6,518 nucleotides of DNA from an uncultured Chloroflexota bacterium (GCA_903837815.1 CAILWD010000170.1:1-6518); one strand, 5' to 3'; shown: positions 1 through 5,927, numbered from the stretch's first letter. The notes: generated by a model not told the origin, from the sequence alone. Numbers and translations are program-made.

Positions 1-340
1 CCGCCTGAAACTTGTTCAAGTCCGACGGCAATTGCACCGAGTCTATCCGCAGGGGCAAAGGGTTGCCGTCGAGCGAAGCGGTCAACAGCGCGGCGCGGTC
101 ACGCCCCCAGTCGTCCATCTCCTGTTGGCTGAGAGTCCCATCCTGATTCGAGTCGGCTTCATACCAGATGAACGAAGTCAACATCGCACCAGGCTTGATT
201 TCCCATTCGATGTTCAGGCGGTCACGGGAAAACTTGACATGAAGCGTGTGGGCATACACGTCCGCAGGGTGGGCGGCGGCGCGGGAGAGGGGGAGAAAGA
301 AAATGGAAAGCAGAGGGAATAAAAGAAATAATCTCTTCAT
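1..340 (-). CDS. Secreted protein with EF-hand loop, N-terminal part (possible NicO-type metal transporter N-terminus)
   Basis: This gene is cut by the left window edge; 113 codons are visible from an ATG at 340, all open. Residues 1-23 form a signal peptide: Lys/Arg at positions 2-3, a hydrophobic core at about 4-18, then a small-residue AAA site, so the mature protein probably begins HPADVYAHTLHV. Residues 63-74 (DSNQDGTLSQQE) are a textbook 12-residue EF-hand loop with D63, N65, D67, G68 and E74, so calcium binding is likely. An N-terminal His-Pro followed by a beta-rich region and a DxNxDG loop recalls the extracytoplasmic N-terminal domain that precedes the membrane part of some NicO/HupE-like nickel/cobalt transporters, but the diagnostic membrane half lies outside the window. 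It sits 74 bases below the Ig/propeller gene, and the gap carries two hairpins. I see no clear Shine-Dalgarno sequence. Gene presence is secure; the family is tentative. Confidence 0.8.
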   Translation of the reverse strand, partial: MKRLFLLFPLLSIFFLPLSRAAAHPADVYAHTLHVKFSRDRLNIEWEIKPGAMLTSFIWYEADSNQDGTLSQQEMDDWGRDRAALLTASLDGNPLPLRIDSVQLPSDLNKFQA

Positions 341-349
341 GTTGTGGAA

Positions 350-405
350 TCCAGAAGTTCTACTTCTGGACTGACATTGAATGCTCCGCAAGTAGAACTT
401 GCGGA
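350..405. repeat. Two adjacent perfect hairpins with complementary cores
   Basis: Positions 350-370 read TCCAGAAGT-TCT-ACTTCTGGA, and 385-405 read TCCGCAAGT-AGA-ACTTGCGGA. Each is a perfect 9-bp stem with a 3-base loop. The central 11-mers (355-365 and 390-400) are exact reverse complements of each other, so the two units look like inverted copies of one REP-like element whose outer arms differ (CCAG versus CCGC). They fill most of the gap between the Ig/propeller stop and the ATG of the EF-hand gene. No T-run follows either stem on the minus strand, so a standard terminator is unlikely. They could act in RNA stability or attenuation, or be purely selfish repeats. Confidence 0.8.
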
Positions 406-414
406 CTCCAGAAT

Positions 415-1761
415 TTACGGCAACCACTGCGGATTCAACCCTTCGCCCAAAACAAGCGGCGCGGACATGCCAGATTCCCACACGCCGATTTCAGGTTTGA
501 ACTTACCTTTGAGTTTGAACTGCTGAAAGACCAACGCGCTGCCCCAAGGATTCCAACTGGGCTGGTTGTAGGTGTAGCCTTCCTCATCGGCGATGATGAT
601 GCCGTCGAGGATGCCAGGGTCGAAGAGCCAGAAGACTTGCGCGGGAGAGTCTTCGCTTTTGCGGAAGCCGAGCACAACTTCATATTCGGCAGGCGACCAT
701 GCCAGCGAATAATACGAGTAGTCGATTTCGTCGTTTTCGCCGAGCAGTGTGGTTGTGTCGTTGAGCGATAAATCGGCGAGACGGACGCGGGTGTGCAAGC
801 CGTTCTCTCTCTGCTGGATGTCGGTGAACATGAACTTCGCGCTGTCGGCTGACCAGGTGACGGGTCCGCCCGTGTTCGAGGGGAAGACAAACTGTTGGCT
901 GGTCGCCAAGTCGAACATGCGGATTTGGTCGGCAAGTCCGTCGTAGGATGTGACCTTTTGCGAGTCAGGCGACCAGGCGGGACCGTAGCCCAAAATCTGC
1001 TGGTCGGCGTAGACGGCGTTGTTGCTCCCGCTTTGCAAATCCAAAACCCAAATGCGCGGTGAGCCAAAGGGCAGGTCGGGGCTGGGTCCAGCAGCTTCAC
1101 GCGAGTAGGTAATTCGCAAGCCGTTGGGGGCGATGGCGGGCATGGTGCAGCGGTCAAGTCCGCAGTCGAGGAGAAGCGCCGCGTCGATTCCGCTGCGGCT
1201 GACTCGCCACAGGTCGATGCCTGCCTTTTCGTTTGCCACGGGGAAGATGATGAACTCGCCGTCGGAGGATGCGTTGAACGAGATGACTTTCACGCCTTCG
1301 GGAGTCAAACGTCGGGCAGGTTCGCCGTCCAAGCCGATTGCCCAGACCGCGCTTTCTCCGTCGCCTGTTTGCAGGAACGCCACCAGCGGGTCGCGGACTT
1401 TCATCTGCCACGAGTGTTCGCGTTTCAGTTCCGCGCCGTCGTCGGTCAAAATGCCTGGGCGGAGACTCAGCCTGTAGTCGGTTGCCAACTCGAAGGGGCG
1501 GGAGGGGGAAAAGGTCAGGGAGCGGGAATCAAGCCACTCGATTCGTCCATCCACGGCGGGTTGAATATCCAACAAGGCTTCTGCCATTTGTGGATTGACG
1601 GGTTCGGAGAAGGTCAGCGTGATTTTTTGAAACGGCGCGATGCGCTCGGGCAGGGTTGCCGAGACCCGAACCCCCGCCTGCGAGCCAAGCAGAATCGTCA
1701 CGGCAAGCGCGAGGACGAGAACGAGGAGAACGCCGAGGGCGGCTTTGTCGAAATTTTTCAT
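415..1761 (-). CDS. Membrane-anchored Ig-like (Big_5-type) and beta-propeller (TolB/PD40-like) protein
   Basis: The protein has 448 residues. The start at 1761 is chosen because its ATG overlaps the upstream TGA as ATGA, a classic translational-coupling junction. The frame stays open to 1950, but that extra stretch is Arg/Pro-rich and lies inside the upstream gene. Residues 8-26 form one hydrophobic helix, probably an uncleaved signal anchor. Residues about 32-125 resemble a bacterial Ig-like domain (LTFSEPVN, then RSLTFSPSRPFELATDYRL). Residues about 126-448 contain repeated propeller blades of PD40/TolB type, with signatures PAWSPDSQK near 261, VTWSADSAK near 301, LAWSPAEYE near 353 and PSWNPWGSA near 401. 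The bulk should therefore be extracytoplasmic and non-enzymatic: I see no protease triad or other catalytic domain. Its coupling to a metal-permease pair suggests an accessory envelope role, but that is inference. Confidence 0.88.
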   Translation of the reverse strand: MKNFDKAALGVLLVLVLALAVTILLGSQAGVRVSATLPERIAPFQKITLTFSEPVNPQMAEALLDIQPAVDGRIEWLDSRSLTFSPSRPFELATDYRLSLRPGILTDDGAELKREHSWQMKVRDPLVAFLQTGDGESAVWAIGLDGEPARRLTPEGVKVISFNASSDGEFIIFPVANEKAGIDLWRVSRSGIDAALLLDCGLDRCTMPAIAPNGLRITYSREAAGPSPDLPFGSPRIWVLDLQSGSNNAVYADQQILGYGPAWSPDSQKVTSYDGLADQIRMFDLATSQQFVFPSNTGGPVTWSADSAKFMFTDIQQRENGLHTRVRLADLSLNDTTTLLGENDEIDYSYYSLAWSPAEYEVVLGFRKSEDSPAQVFWLFDPGILDGIIIADEEGYTYNQPSWNPWGSALVFQQFKLKGKFKPEIGVWESGMSAPLVLGEGLNPQWLP

Positions 1762-2489
1762 GGGAAGAGGTAGGGCTGTTCGGGGGCGGGGACGGCTTGG
1801 ACGGAGTCGGCTTCGATGAGCGGGACGACTTGGTCGTCGAGCGTGACCGAGTTGACCGTGCCTTTGACCAGCACCCACGCGTCTTGTTCGAGCGCGGCGG
1901 CTTCGTTCCAATTGACTGCCATGCCGAGGGCGTAGGCGTCGGCGGAACAACAGGAGACGACGAAGCGGCTGACGAGGAATTGATTTTCGTTCAGCGCCTC
2001 ATCAAAATAGACAAAGCCAATAACCGATGCTTTTTGACCGTAGAATTTGGAAACGTTGCGGTCATAGTTGAAGAGTTTGAGCCAGTCGAGGATGTTGCGC
2101 TCTTCGGAGTCGGTCTCGAAGAGTTGCGCCGACGAATCGCCGCTGACGAGGGGCGCGCTGGTGTTGAAGCCTTTGGTGGTCAGCGCGGACGAGTCGAGCG
2201 GGCGGGCGGGAATCAAAACGCCGATGAGCAAGGGGACGAGTATGAACCACAAATTTGCCGAGGCGGGCGCGTGGTCGTGGTCATGCGCTTCGTGTTCGCG
2301 CGCGCGTTTGATTTCGGTGAAGAGGGTCTGGGCAAGCAGGGCAAGAAAAACGACGCCAAAAATCGTCAGCGGGATGAAACGCTGGTTGATGTAAAAAGTC
2401 AGTTGTCCGCTGGCGGCTTTGGAGCCGAGGAAGATGCTCATGCCAAGCAGGAGCAAAGCCTGAAAGGAACGGTAGAGTCGTTTGGGCAT
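1758..2489 (-). CDS. TIGR03943/DUF1980 family protein, partner of a COG0701 permease (YcgQ-like)
   Basis: The protein has 243 residues from an ATG at 2489, with AGGAA about 7 bases upstream. The N-terminal half is membrane-bound: hydrophobic segments at about 9-26, 38-57 and 80-94, with a His/Asp-rich loop HEAHDHDH at 66-73 between the second and third. The C-terminal half is a soluble domain containing RFVVSCCSADA, with the paired C180-C181 and D184 that typify DUF1980 proteins. This family normally sits beside a COG0701 permease, as in the Bacillus subtilis ycgR/ycgQ pair, and that is what is found here, 95 bases upstream. The pair has been linked by genome context to metal (especially zinc) homeostasis, but the transported species is not established. 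The stop overlaps the next start as ATGA. The family call is firm; the exact role is inferred. Confidence 0.9.
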   Translation of the reverse strand: MPKRLYRSFQALLLLGMSIFLGSKAASGQLTFYINQRFIPLTIFGVVFLALLAQTLFTEIKRAREHEAHDHDHAPASANLWFILVPLLIGVLIPARPLDSSALTTKGFNTSAPLVSGDSSAQLFETDSEERNILDWLKLFNYDRNVSKFYGQKASVIGFVYFDEALNENQFLVSRFVVSCCSADAYALGMAVNWNEAAALEQDAWVLVKGTVNSVTLDDQVVPLIEADSVQAVPAPEQPYLFP

Positions 2490-2511
2490 TTTGATTCCTG
2501 TAAAAATCGGC

Positions 2512-2581
2512 TAACCACTGAGGCACGGGGACACGGAGAAAACCAATAAAAAACCTCTGTGCCTCAGTGTCTCGGTGGTTA
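2512..2581. repeat. Imperfect 27-bp inverted repeat between the permease and DUF1980 genes
   Basis: The left arm is 2512-2538 (starting TAACCACTGAGGCAC) and the right arm is 2555-2581 (ending CTCGGTGGTTA), around a 16-base A-rich spacer. Of 27 paired positions I count 21 Watson-Crick pairs, 4 G-T and 2 mismatches. The arms belong to the AACCAC-GAGACAC-GAGGCAC style of repeat that recurs in many environmental bacterial genomes and is often seen as MITE/REP-like debris. It begins right after the permease stop codon (3 bases separate them) and ends 22 bases before the DUF1980 start, without disrupting either gene. There is no transposase in the window. Confidence 0.82.
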
Positions 2582-2584
2582 GTT

Positions 2585-3589
2585 TCATGGCTGCAAATAA
2601 TTGAAGAGGACTCCCGCGAGCAGGCTCATCATAAAGGGGATGGCGACGAGGTAGGCGACGGGTTTGCGGCGGAAGACTTGCAGGTACATGATGACGCTTT
2701 TGATGTCCACCATTGGACCGAAGACCAGAAACGAGAGCACAGAGCCAAAGCTGAACGAGCCGAGGAAACCGAGCGCGACGAAGGCGTCCACGGTGGAGCA
2801 GATGGAGAGGACGATTGCCAGCGCCAGCATGACCAGCGCCGAGAGGACAGGTCCGCTGCCGACTGCCAGCAGCGACGACTGCGGAATGAAAGTCTGCAAC
2901 GCCGCCGCCAGCATTGCGCCGATGATGAGGTAGCGTCCCATCTCGAAGAACTCGTCGGCGGTGATGAGCAAAGCCTGGCGAAGTTTTTCGGCAAGGGTGG
3001 CGGGCGCTTCGTGATGATGGCCGTGGTCGTGGGCAAGTGTCAACACGGGGCGCAGGATGTTCGACGGGTCTTTTTCGACGGAGAAGACCAAGCCGACGGT
3101 GATGGCTATCGTCAGGCTGATGACCACGCGCCAGAGGAGCATTTGTCCCCAGCCAAAAGCGGATGCGGTGCTGAGAATCACAATCGGGTTGAGGACGGGT
3201 GCCGCGAGCAGGAAAGAAATCCCAGCCGAGAGCGGAAGTCCCTTGTTGAAGAGGCGGCGGGTGAGCGGCACGACTCCGCACTCACAGACGGGGAACGCCA
3301 ATCCCATGAACGCGCCGCCGACGGCTGCCGCCACGGGGCGGTTGGAAATCCACTTGCTCATTTGGTCGCGGTCAAGGAAGACTTCCACCAAGCCAGAGGC
3401 GAGAGTCCCAAGCAGAAGGTAGGGCACAGCTTCGATGAAGATTCCGAGGAAGATGGTGGCGAAGACGTTGAGCCTATCCCAGAGCCAGGGGAAGAATCCA
3501 GCGGGAAGCAGGCTGAGGGAAACCGTCAGCAGGATGGCGAGGACGATGGTCAGAATCAAATTGCGGGGAAGAGGTCGGGTTGTTTCCAC
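2585..3589 (-). CDS. COG0701/ArsP_1 (DUF318) family permease (YcgR-like)
   Basis: This is a polytopic membrane protein of 334 residues, usual for the family, with about eight hydrophobic segments. Family-type motifs are FPVCECGVVPL at 99-109 (C102 and C104), LLAAPVLNPIVI at 127-138 and SICSTVDAF at 262-270. The central hydrophilic loop holds HDHGHHHE at 187-194, a probable metal-binding stretch. ArsP members export organoarsenicals, while other COG0701 proteins pair with DUF1980 proteins and are thought to move metals or metal complexes. The DUF1980 partner here favours the second group. The start is taken as GTG at 3589. There is no Shine-Dalgarno (the preceding bases are CCTCCC), but a TATAAT box lies six bases upstream, so leaderless translation is possible. 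A later TTG at codon 11 cannot be excluded. The start is less certain than the gene. Confidence 0.9.
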   Translation of the reverse strand: METTRPLPRNLILTIVLAILLTVSLSLLPAGFFPWLWDRLNVFATIFLGIFIEAVPYLLLGTLASGLVEVFLDRDQMSKWISNRPVAAAVGGAFMGLAFPVCECGVVPLTRRLFNKGLPLSAGISFLLAAPVLNPIVILSTASAFGWGQMLLWRVVISLTIAITVGLVFSVEKDPSNILRPVLTLAHDHGHHHEAPATLAEKLRQALLITADEFFEMGRYLIIGAMLAAALQTFIPQSSLLAVGSGPVLSALVMLALAIVLSICSTVDAFVALGFLGSFSFGSVLSFLVFGPMVDIKSVIMYLQVFRRKPVAYLVAIPFMMSLLAGVLFNYLQP

Positions 3590-3595
3590 GGGAGG

Positions 3596-3601
3596 ATTAT
3601 A
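3596..3601 (-). promoter_or_regulatory. Candidate -10 box (TATAAT) for the permease operon
   Basis: The minus strand reads GTTTATAAT-CCTCCC-GTG at 3604-3587. The TATAAT matches the sigma-70 consensus exactly. Six bases separate it from the GTG start codon, so transcription would begin at or next to the G of the start codon. No convincing -35 box is seen: that region is occupied by the terminator stem. The same 9-mer GTTTATAAT recurs upstream of the STAS2 gene. This is a sequence match only. Confidence 0.5.
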
Positions 3602-3604
3602 AAC

Positions 3605-3629
3605 AAAAACGCGGACTGAAGTCCGCGTT
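3605..3629 (-). terminator. Rho-independent terminator after the rhodanese gene
   Basis: On the minus strand the sequence is AACGCGGACT-TC-AGTCCGCGTT, running directly into further T residues (five in all at 3609-3605). The 10-bp perfect stem can also be read as nine pairs closing a TTCA loop. It lies 17 bases after the rhodanese stop and just before the candidate promoter of the permease gene, so it marks a transcription-unit boundary. The palindrome also resembles REP-type repeats, so it may be a repeat co-opted as a terminator. Confidence 0.82.
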
Positions 3630-3646
3630 CCGAATGCGAGAGGGGA

Positions 3647-4111
3647 TTACTGCGCGGGCGCGCCTTCGATGTCGTAGCCTTTGGCGTACCATTCCTTGAT
3701 GCCGCCTGTGACGCTGGTGGCGGTATAACCCGCATTGAGCAGGATGTCGCGCCCTTCCTGACTGCGATTCCCTGAACGGCAAATGACCACGATTTCCTTG
3801 TCCTTCAGGACTTCGCTCAGACGGTTGGGGAGTTGATCCAGCGGAATAAGCGTGGCGTTGGGAACGTGGTATTCGTCCCATTCCTCCTGCGTGCGGACAT
3901 CCAACAGGAAGGTTCCGCCCTTGTACATTTCGTATGCCTTGTCCACGTTGATGTCACGCGCCAGTGTGCTGGCGGTTCCTCCGCCCGCAGATGAAGCAAT
4001 CAGGTAAACGATGAGCGCAACCAGCGCAAGCAGTCCAAACTGGACGGCTGGCTTGCGCAAATAGGCGGAGAATCCGCTGCGGGATTGGGTGTTTTTCTTT
4101 TTCTTGGGCAT
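3647..4111 (-). CDS. Membrane-anchored rhodanese-like domain protein
   Basis: The protein has 154 residues from an ATG at 4111, preceded by GAGGAA about 4 bases upstream. The N-terminus is Lys-rich (PKKKK) and is followed by one transmembrane helix at about 24-41. The orientation rules predict a cytoplasmic N-terminus with the domain outside. A single rhodanese domain covers about 52-150. It shows LLDVRTQEEWDEYHVPNA at 69-86, the active-site loop CRSGNRS at 111-117 with catalytic C111, and the closing GGIKEWYAKGY at 136-146. Such domains carry sulfane sulfur as a cysteine persulfide, and the loop is intact, so activity is likely; the acceptor is unknown. The gene lies 78 bases below STAS1, with a palindromic repeat in the gap, and is followed by a terminator, so it may be the last gene of the oxidoreductase/STAS1 unit. 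Confidence 0.93.
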   Translation of the reverse strand: MPKKKKNTQSRSGFSAYLRKPAVQFGLLALVALIVYLIASSAGGGTASTLARDINVDKAYEMYKGGTFLLDVRTQEEWDEYHVPNATLIPLDQLPNRLSEVLKDKEIVVICRSGNRSQEGRDILLNAGYTATSVTGGIKEWYAKGYDIEGAPAQ

Positions 4112-4125
4112 GTTTCCTCGTAAAA

Positions 4126-4153
4126 TTCGCCCTGAGCGGAGACGAAGGGCGGA
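4126..4153. repeat. Short palindromic intergenic repeat (CGCCCT...AGGGCG)
   Basis: CGCCCT at 4128-4133 pairs with AGGGCG at 4146-4151 around a 12-base centre reading GAGCGGAGACGA. CCCTGAGCG...CGAAGGG elements of this form are a common scattered palindrome in environmental bacterial genomes. It sits between STAS1 and the rhodanese gene. On the minus strand a short AATTTTA follows the stem, which is weak for a terminator. Confidence 0.6.
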
Positions 4154-4189
4154 GTAAGTTTCAAATTGGATGCAGGAAAGGCTTGCAGG

Positions 4190-4603
4190 TTACATCCCAA
4201 ACAACAGCAAGGCAAAATCGAGATCGGTGTGGATTTCAAGAAGTTGCTTTAACCCCACAGTGTCCAAAACTTCTTCCACCGCCGATTGCGGACTCAGAAG
4301 CTTTGTATGCTGGCGGACGACTTTTTCATTCTGGGTATTGACTGAACGGAAGGCGGGTCTTCCCGCCCCGTTTTTGACCGCATATCCGCCGAAGAGCAAC
4401 GCCACCGAGTGCAAAGCCATCAACCCCGCGCTGCTGATATATGGCACGCCGCTGAGGTTGATCAATAGATAGCGCGCGCCTTCATCGTAGGCGTCTTGCG
4501 CTTTGGCGATGACAGATGCGTAGTTCGAGGCGTCCAGGTTTCCCGTCAATTTCATGACCCAAACAGGCACGCGTCCCTCGTGCTTGGAAAAAGCAATCTG
4601 CAT
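4190..4603 (-). CDS. STAS-domain protein (anti-sigma factor antagonist-like), STAS1
   Basis: The protein has 137 residues from an ATG at 4603, with a GGAGGG ribosome-binding site 5 bases upstream. The whole protein is one STAS domain: a beta strand with GRVPVWVMKLTGNLD at 10-24, LLINLSGVPYISSAGL at 46-61, and a C-terminal helix after LLSPQSAVEEVLDTVGL. In SpoIIAA-type antagonists a serine in DSSGL is phosphorylated by an anti-sigma kinase; here S57 in YISSAG aligns with it, and Ile replaces the usual Asp, as in many STAS proteins. Residues about 72-98 form an extra loop compared with compact SpoIIAA. The gene starts 32 bases after the oxidoreductase stop, so the two are probably co-transcribed. 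It is a clear paralogue of STAS2. No kinase or phosphatase partner is visible in the window. Confidence 0.9.
   Translation of the reverse strand: MQIAFSKHEGRVPVWVMKLTGNLDASNYASVIAKAQDAYDEGARYLLINLSGVPYISSAGLMALHSVALLFGGYAVKNGAGRPAFRSVNTQNEKVVRQHTKLLSPQSAVEEVLDTVGLKQLLEIHTDLDFALLLFGM
4345..4372. repeat. GC-rich hairpin inside the STAS1 coding sequence
   Basis: GGCGGG at 4352-4357 pairs with CCCGCC at 4362-4367 around a TCTT loop. The stem extends as AACGG (4345-4349) with CCGTT (4368-4372) across a two-base AA bulge, giving 11 pairs. It encodes approximately residues 78-87 (around GAGRPAF), within the STAS1 extra loop. The + strand shows a T-run after the stem, but no + strand gene exists for it to terminate. 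Confidence 0.65.
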
Positions 4604-4635
4604 GGTACCCTCCAGACTAAAAAGATGAGGGCATT

Positions 4636-5913
4636 TTACCTGAAATTGAACTCTTCATAGTGGATGTTTGAGGCAGGAACCTTTGCTTCGATGAATTTCT
4701 TCTCGAATGCCTGCACCATCGGAAGCGGTCCGCACATATAAATGTGGTGTCCGCTGATACCGCCGCCCGCGTTCTTCACGATTTCGTCCACGGTCAATGA
4801 ACCATCGGTTGATGAAAAGCGGATATGCGCTTTCAAGCGCGGATTCTTCTTCGCGGCGGCTTCGATCTCGTCGGCGAAAATGGCTTCCTCGCGGTGGCGG
4901 ACGGTGTAGTAGAAATTCACGTCATGTGACAAATCCCCATCCATGTCACGGATAAAGGCGAGGAATGGGGTCACGCCGATTCCGCCCGCAACCCAAATTT
5001 GTTTCTGTCCACCCGTCTTGTAATCGAACATCCCGTAGGCGCCTTCGATGATTGCGTCTGCTCCCGCTTGAAGGTGGCTGAACAGGTGACGGGTGAAGTC
5101 CCCGCTGACTTTGATCGTGGCCCGCAATACATCTTCACGCGGCGCGCTGGAAATGGTGAAGGGATGGGATTCGTTCAAGGTCTTGTCCTGTGGAAAGCGC
5201 ACGAACAAAAATTGCCCCGCGCGTTGTTTTTGGATTGCGTCCTGCTTTGCGCGTAAAACCACTTCGGTCGTGGAGCCGTTTGGGTGGTTCACGGCTTCCA
5301 CAGTGTAGGGCAGGTATTTCTTGAAGAACCTGCCAAAGACTTCCGTGTAAAGATAGGAGGCAGTGCCGATGATGAAGAAAATCTGCACCCAGTTGATGGC
5401 GATGAAGGCATCCAGCCCTTTGACGGTCAACGAGTGGATGAAGCCCGTGATGAAGAAGATGCCGATGAAGCGGTGCAGTTTCTTCCAGCCTTCGTAGGTG
5501 CTATTCGTTAACTTGCTCAAAAACGGGATGCGTGGCGCAAGCGTCGGCAGAACAATGGACACAATCCCCAAGAACGAGATCATCGCCAGGTAATTTCCCA
5601 GCCGTAAATTCGTCGTCGAGATGGGCACGGTCAGCAAGTGGACGAACATCAACAGGAAGGCGCTGGTGGATGCCCGCCGATGCGTGAGGTACATCTTGTC
5701 CAGCCCGCCGAAGAACGGCTCCGCCCATTTGGGGCGGGTGGATAAAAACAACGAACAGGACATCAAGACGATCAGGATGGAGCCAAGAATTTCCCCCACG
5801 TAAGCCCGCATGAAAGTTTCGGAGCCGTCATTCACCGGTGGAAAGACAATCCACACCAGTACGGTCAAAACGACGAGAACAACAACGGTAAAGTTACCCA
5901 ATCTCTGTTTCAT
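4636..5913 (-). CDS. Ferric reductase/NOX-like flavocytochrome (FAD- and NAD(P)H-binding transmembrane oxidoreductase)
   Basis: The protein has 425 residues from an ATG at 5913, with a GAGG site 5 bases upstream. The N-terminal half (about 8-195) is a Ferric_reduct-type membrane domain with about six hydrophobic segments. Two pairs of helix histidines, H78/H92 and H147/H160, have 13- and 12-residue gaps, the pattern that holds two stacked b hemes in NOX/FRE proteins. The C-terminal half is a ferredoxin-NADP reductase-like module: FAD motif HPFTISSAP at 250-258, GAYGMF at 291-296, nucleotide-binding VAGGIGVTPFLAF at 308-320 and MCGPLPMV at 393-400, ending in an aromatic-rich YEEFNFR. It should move electrons from cytosolic NAD(P)H through FAD and hemes across the membrane, to ferric iron, oxygen or another acceptor; the acceptor cannot be told from sequence. 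STAS1 follows at 32 bases; STAS2 and a terminator precede it. Confidence 0.94.
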   Translation of the reverse strand: MKQRLGNFTVVVLVVLTVLVWIVFPPVNDGSETFMRAYVGEILGSILIVLMSCSLFLSTRPKWAEPFFGGLDKMYLTHRRASTSAFLLMFVHLLTVPISTTNLRLGNYLAMISFLGIVSIVLPTLAPRIPFLSKLTNSTYEGWKKLHRFIGIFFITGFIHSLTVKGLDAFIAINWVQIFFIIGTASYLYTEVFGRFFKKYLPYTVEAVNHPNGSTTEVVLRAKQDAIQKQRAGQFLFVRFPQDKTLNESHPFTISSAPREDVLRATIKVSGDFTRHLFSHLQAGADAIIEGAYGMFDYKTGGQKQIWVAGGIGVTPFLAFIRDMDGDLSHDVNFYYTVRHREEAIFADEIEAAAKKNPRLKAHIRFSSTDGSLTVDEIVKNAGGGISGHHIYMCGPLPMVQAFEKKFIEAKVPASNIHYEEFNFR

Positions 5914-5927
5914 TTTGCCTCACCAAT

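Noticed and set aside
350..405. CRISPR-like repeat pair
   Set aside because: There are only two units, they are self-palindromic with different arms, and there is no regular spacer series or cas gene.
1762..1950. N-terminal extension of the Ig/propeller gene to 1950
   Set aside because: The extension is an Arg/Pro-rich shadow of the DUF1980 gene; the ATGA overlap and the signal anchor support the start at 1761.
2297..2306. Alternating CG run of 10 bases (possible Z-DNA)
   Set aside because: It is short and fully explained by Arg/Ala codons in the DUF1980 gene.
1656..2549. Open frame of 297 codons on the + strand, antisense to DUF1980
   Set aside because: It crosses two well-supported minus-strand genes and the intergenic repeat, and its product has biased composition and no motif.
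2511..3281. Minus-strand open frame of 256 codons in another frame of the permease
   Set aside because: It has Arg/His/Pro-rich shadow composition and no motif, and it overlaps the permease gene completely and runs into the inverted repeat.
2567..3619. Open frame of 350 codons on the + strand, antisense to the permease
   Set aside because: Its product is a low-complexity mix rich in Asp, Glu, Arg, Gln and His with no domain. It mirrors a strong membrane-protein gene on the other strand and is explained by GC-rich codon use.
4000..4239. Small minus-strand open frame of 79 codons overlapping the STAS1 end and the rhodanese start
   Set aside because: It overlaps two solid genes in another frame, has no ribosome-binding site and has shadow composition.
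4352..4375. Terminator on the + strand (GC hairpin plus TTTTT)
   Set aside because: No gene on the + strand leads into it, and it lies inside the STAS1 coding sequence.
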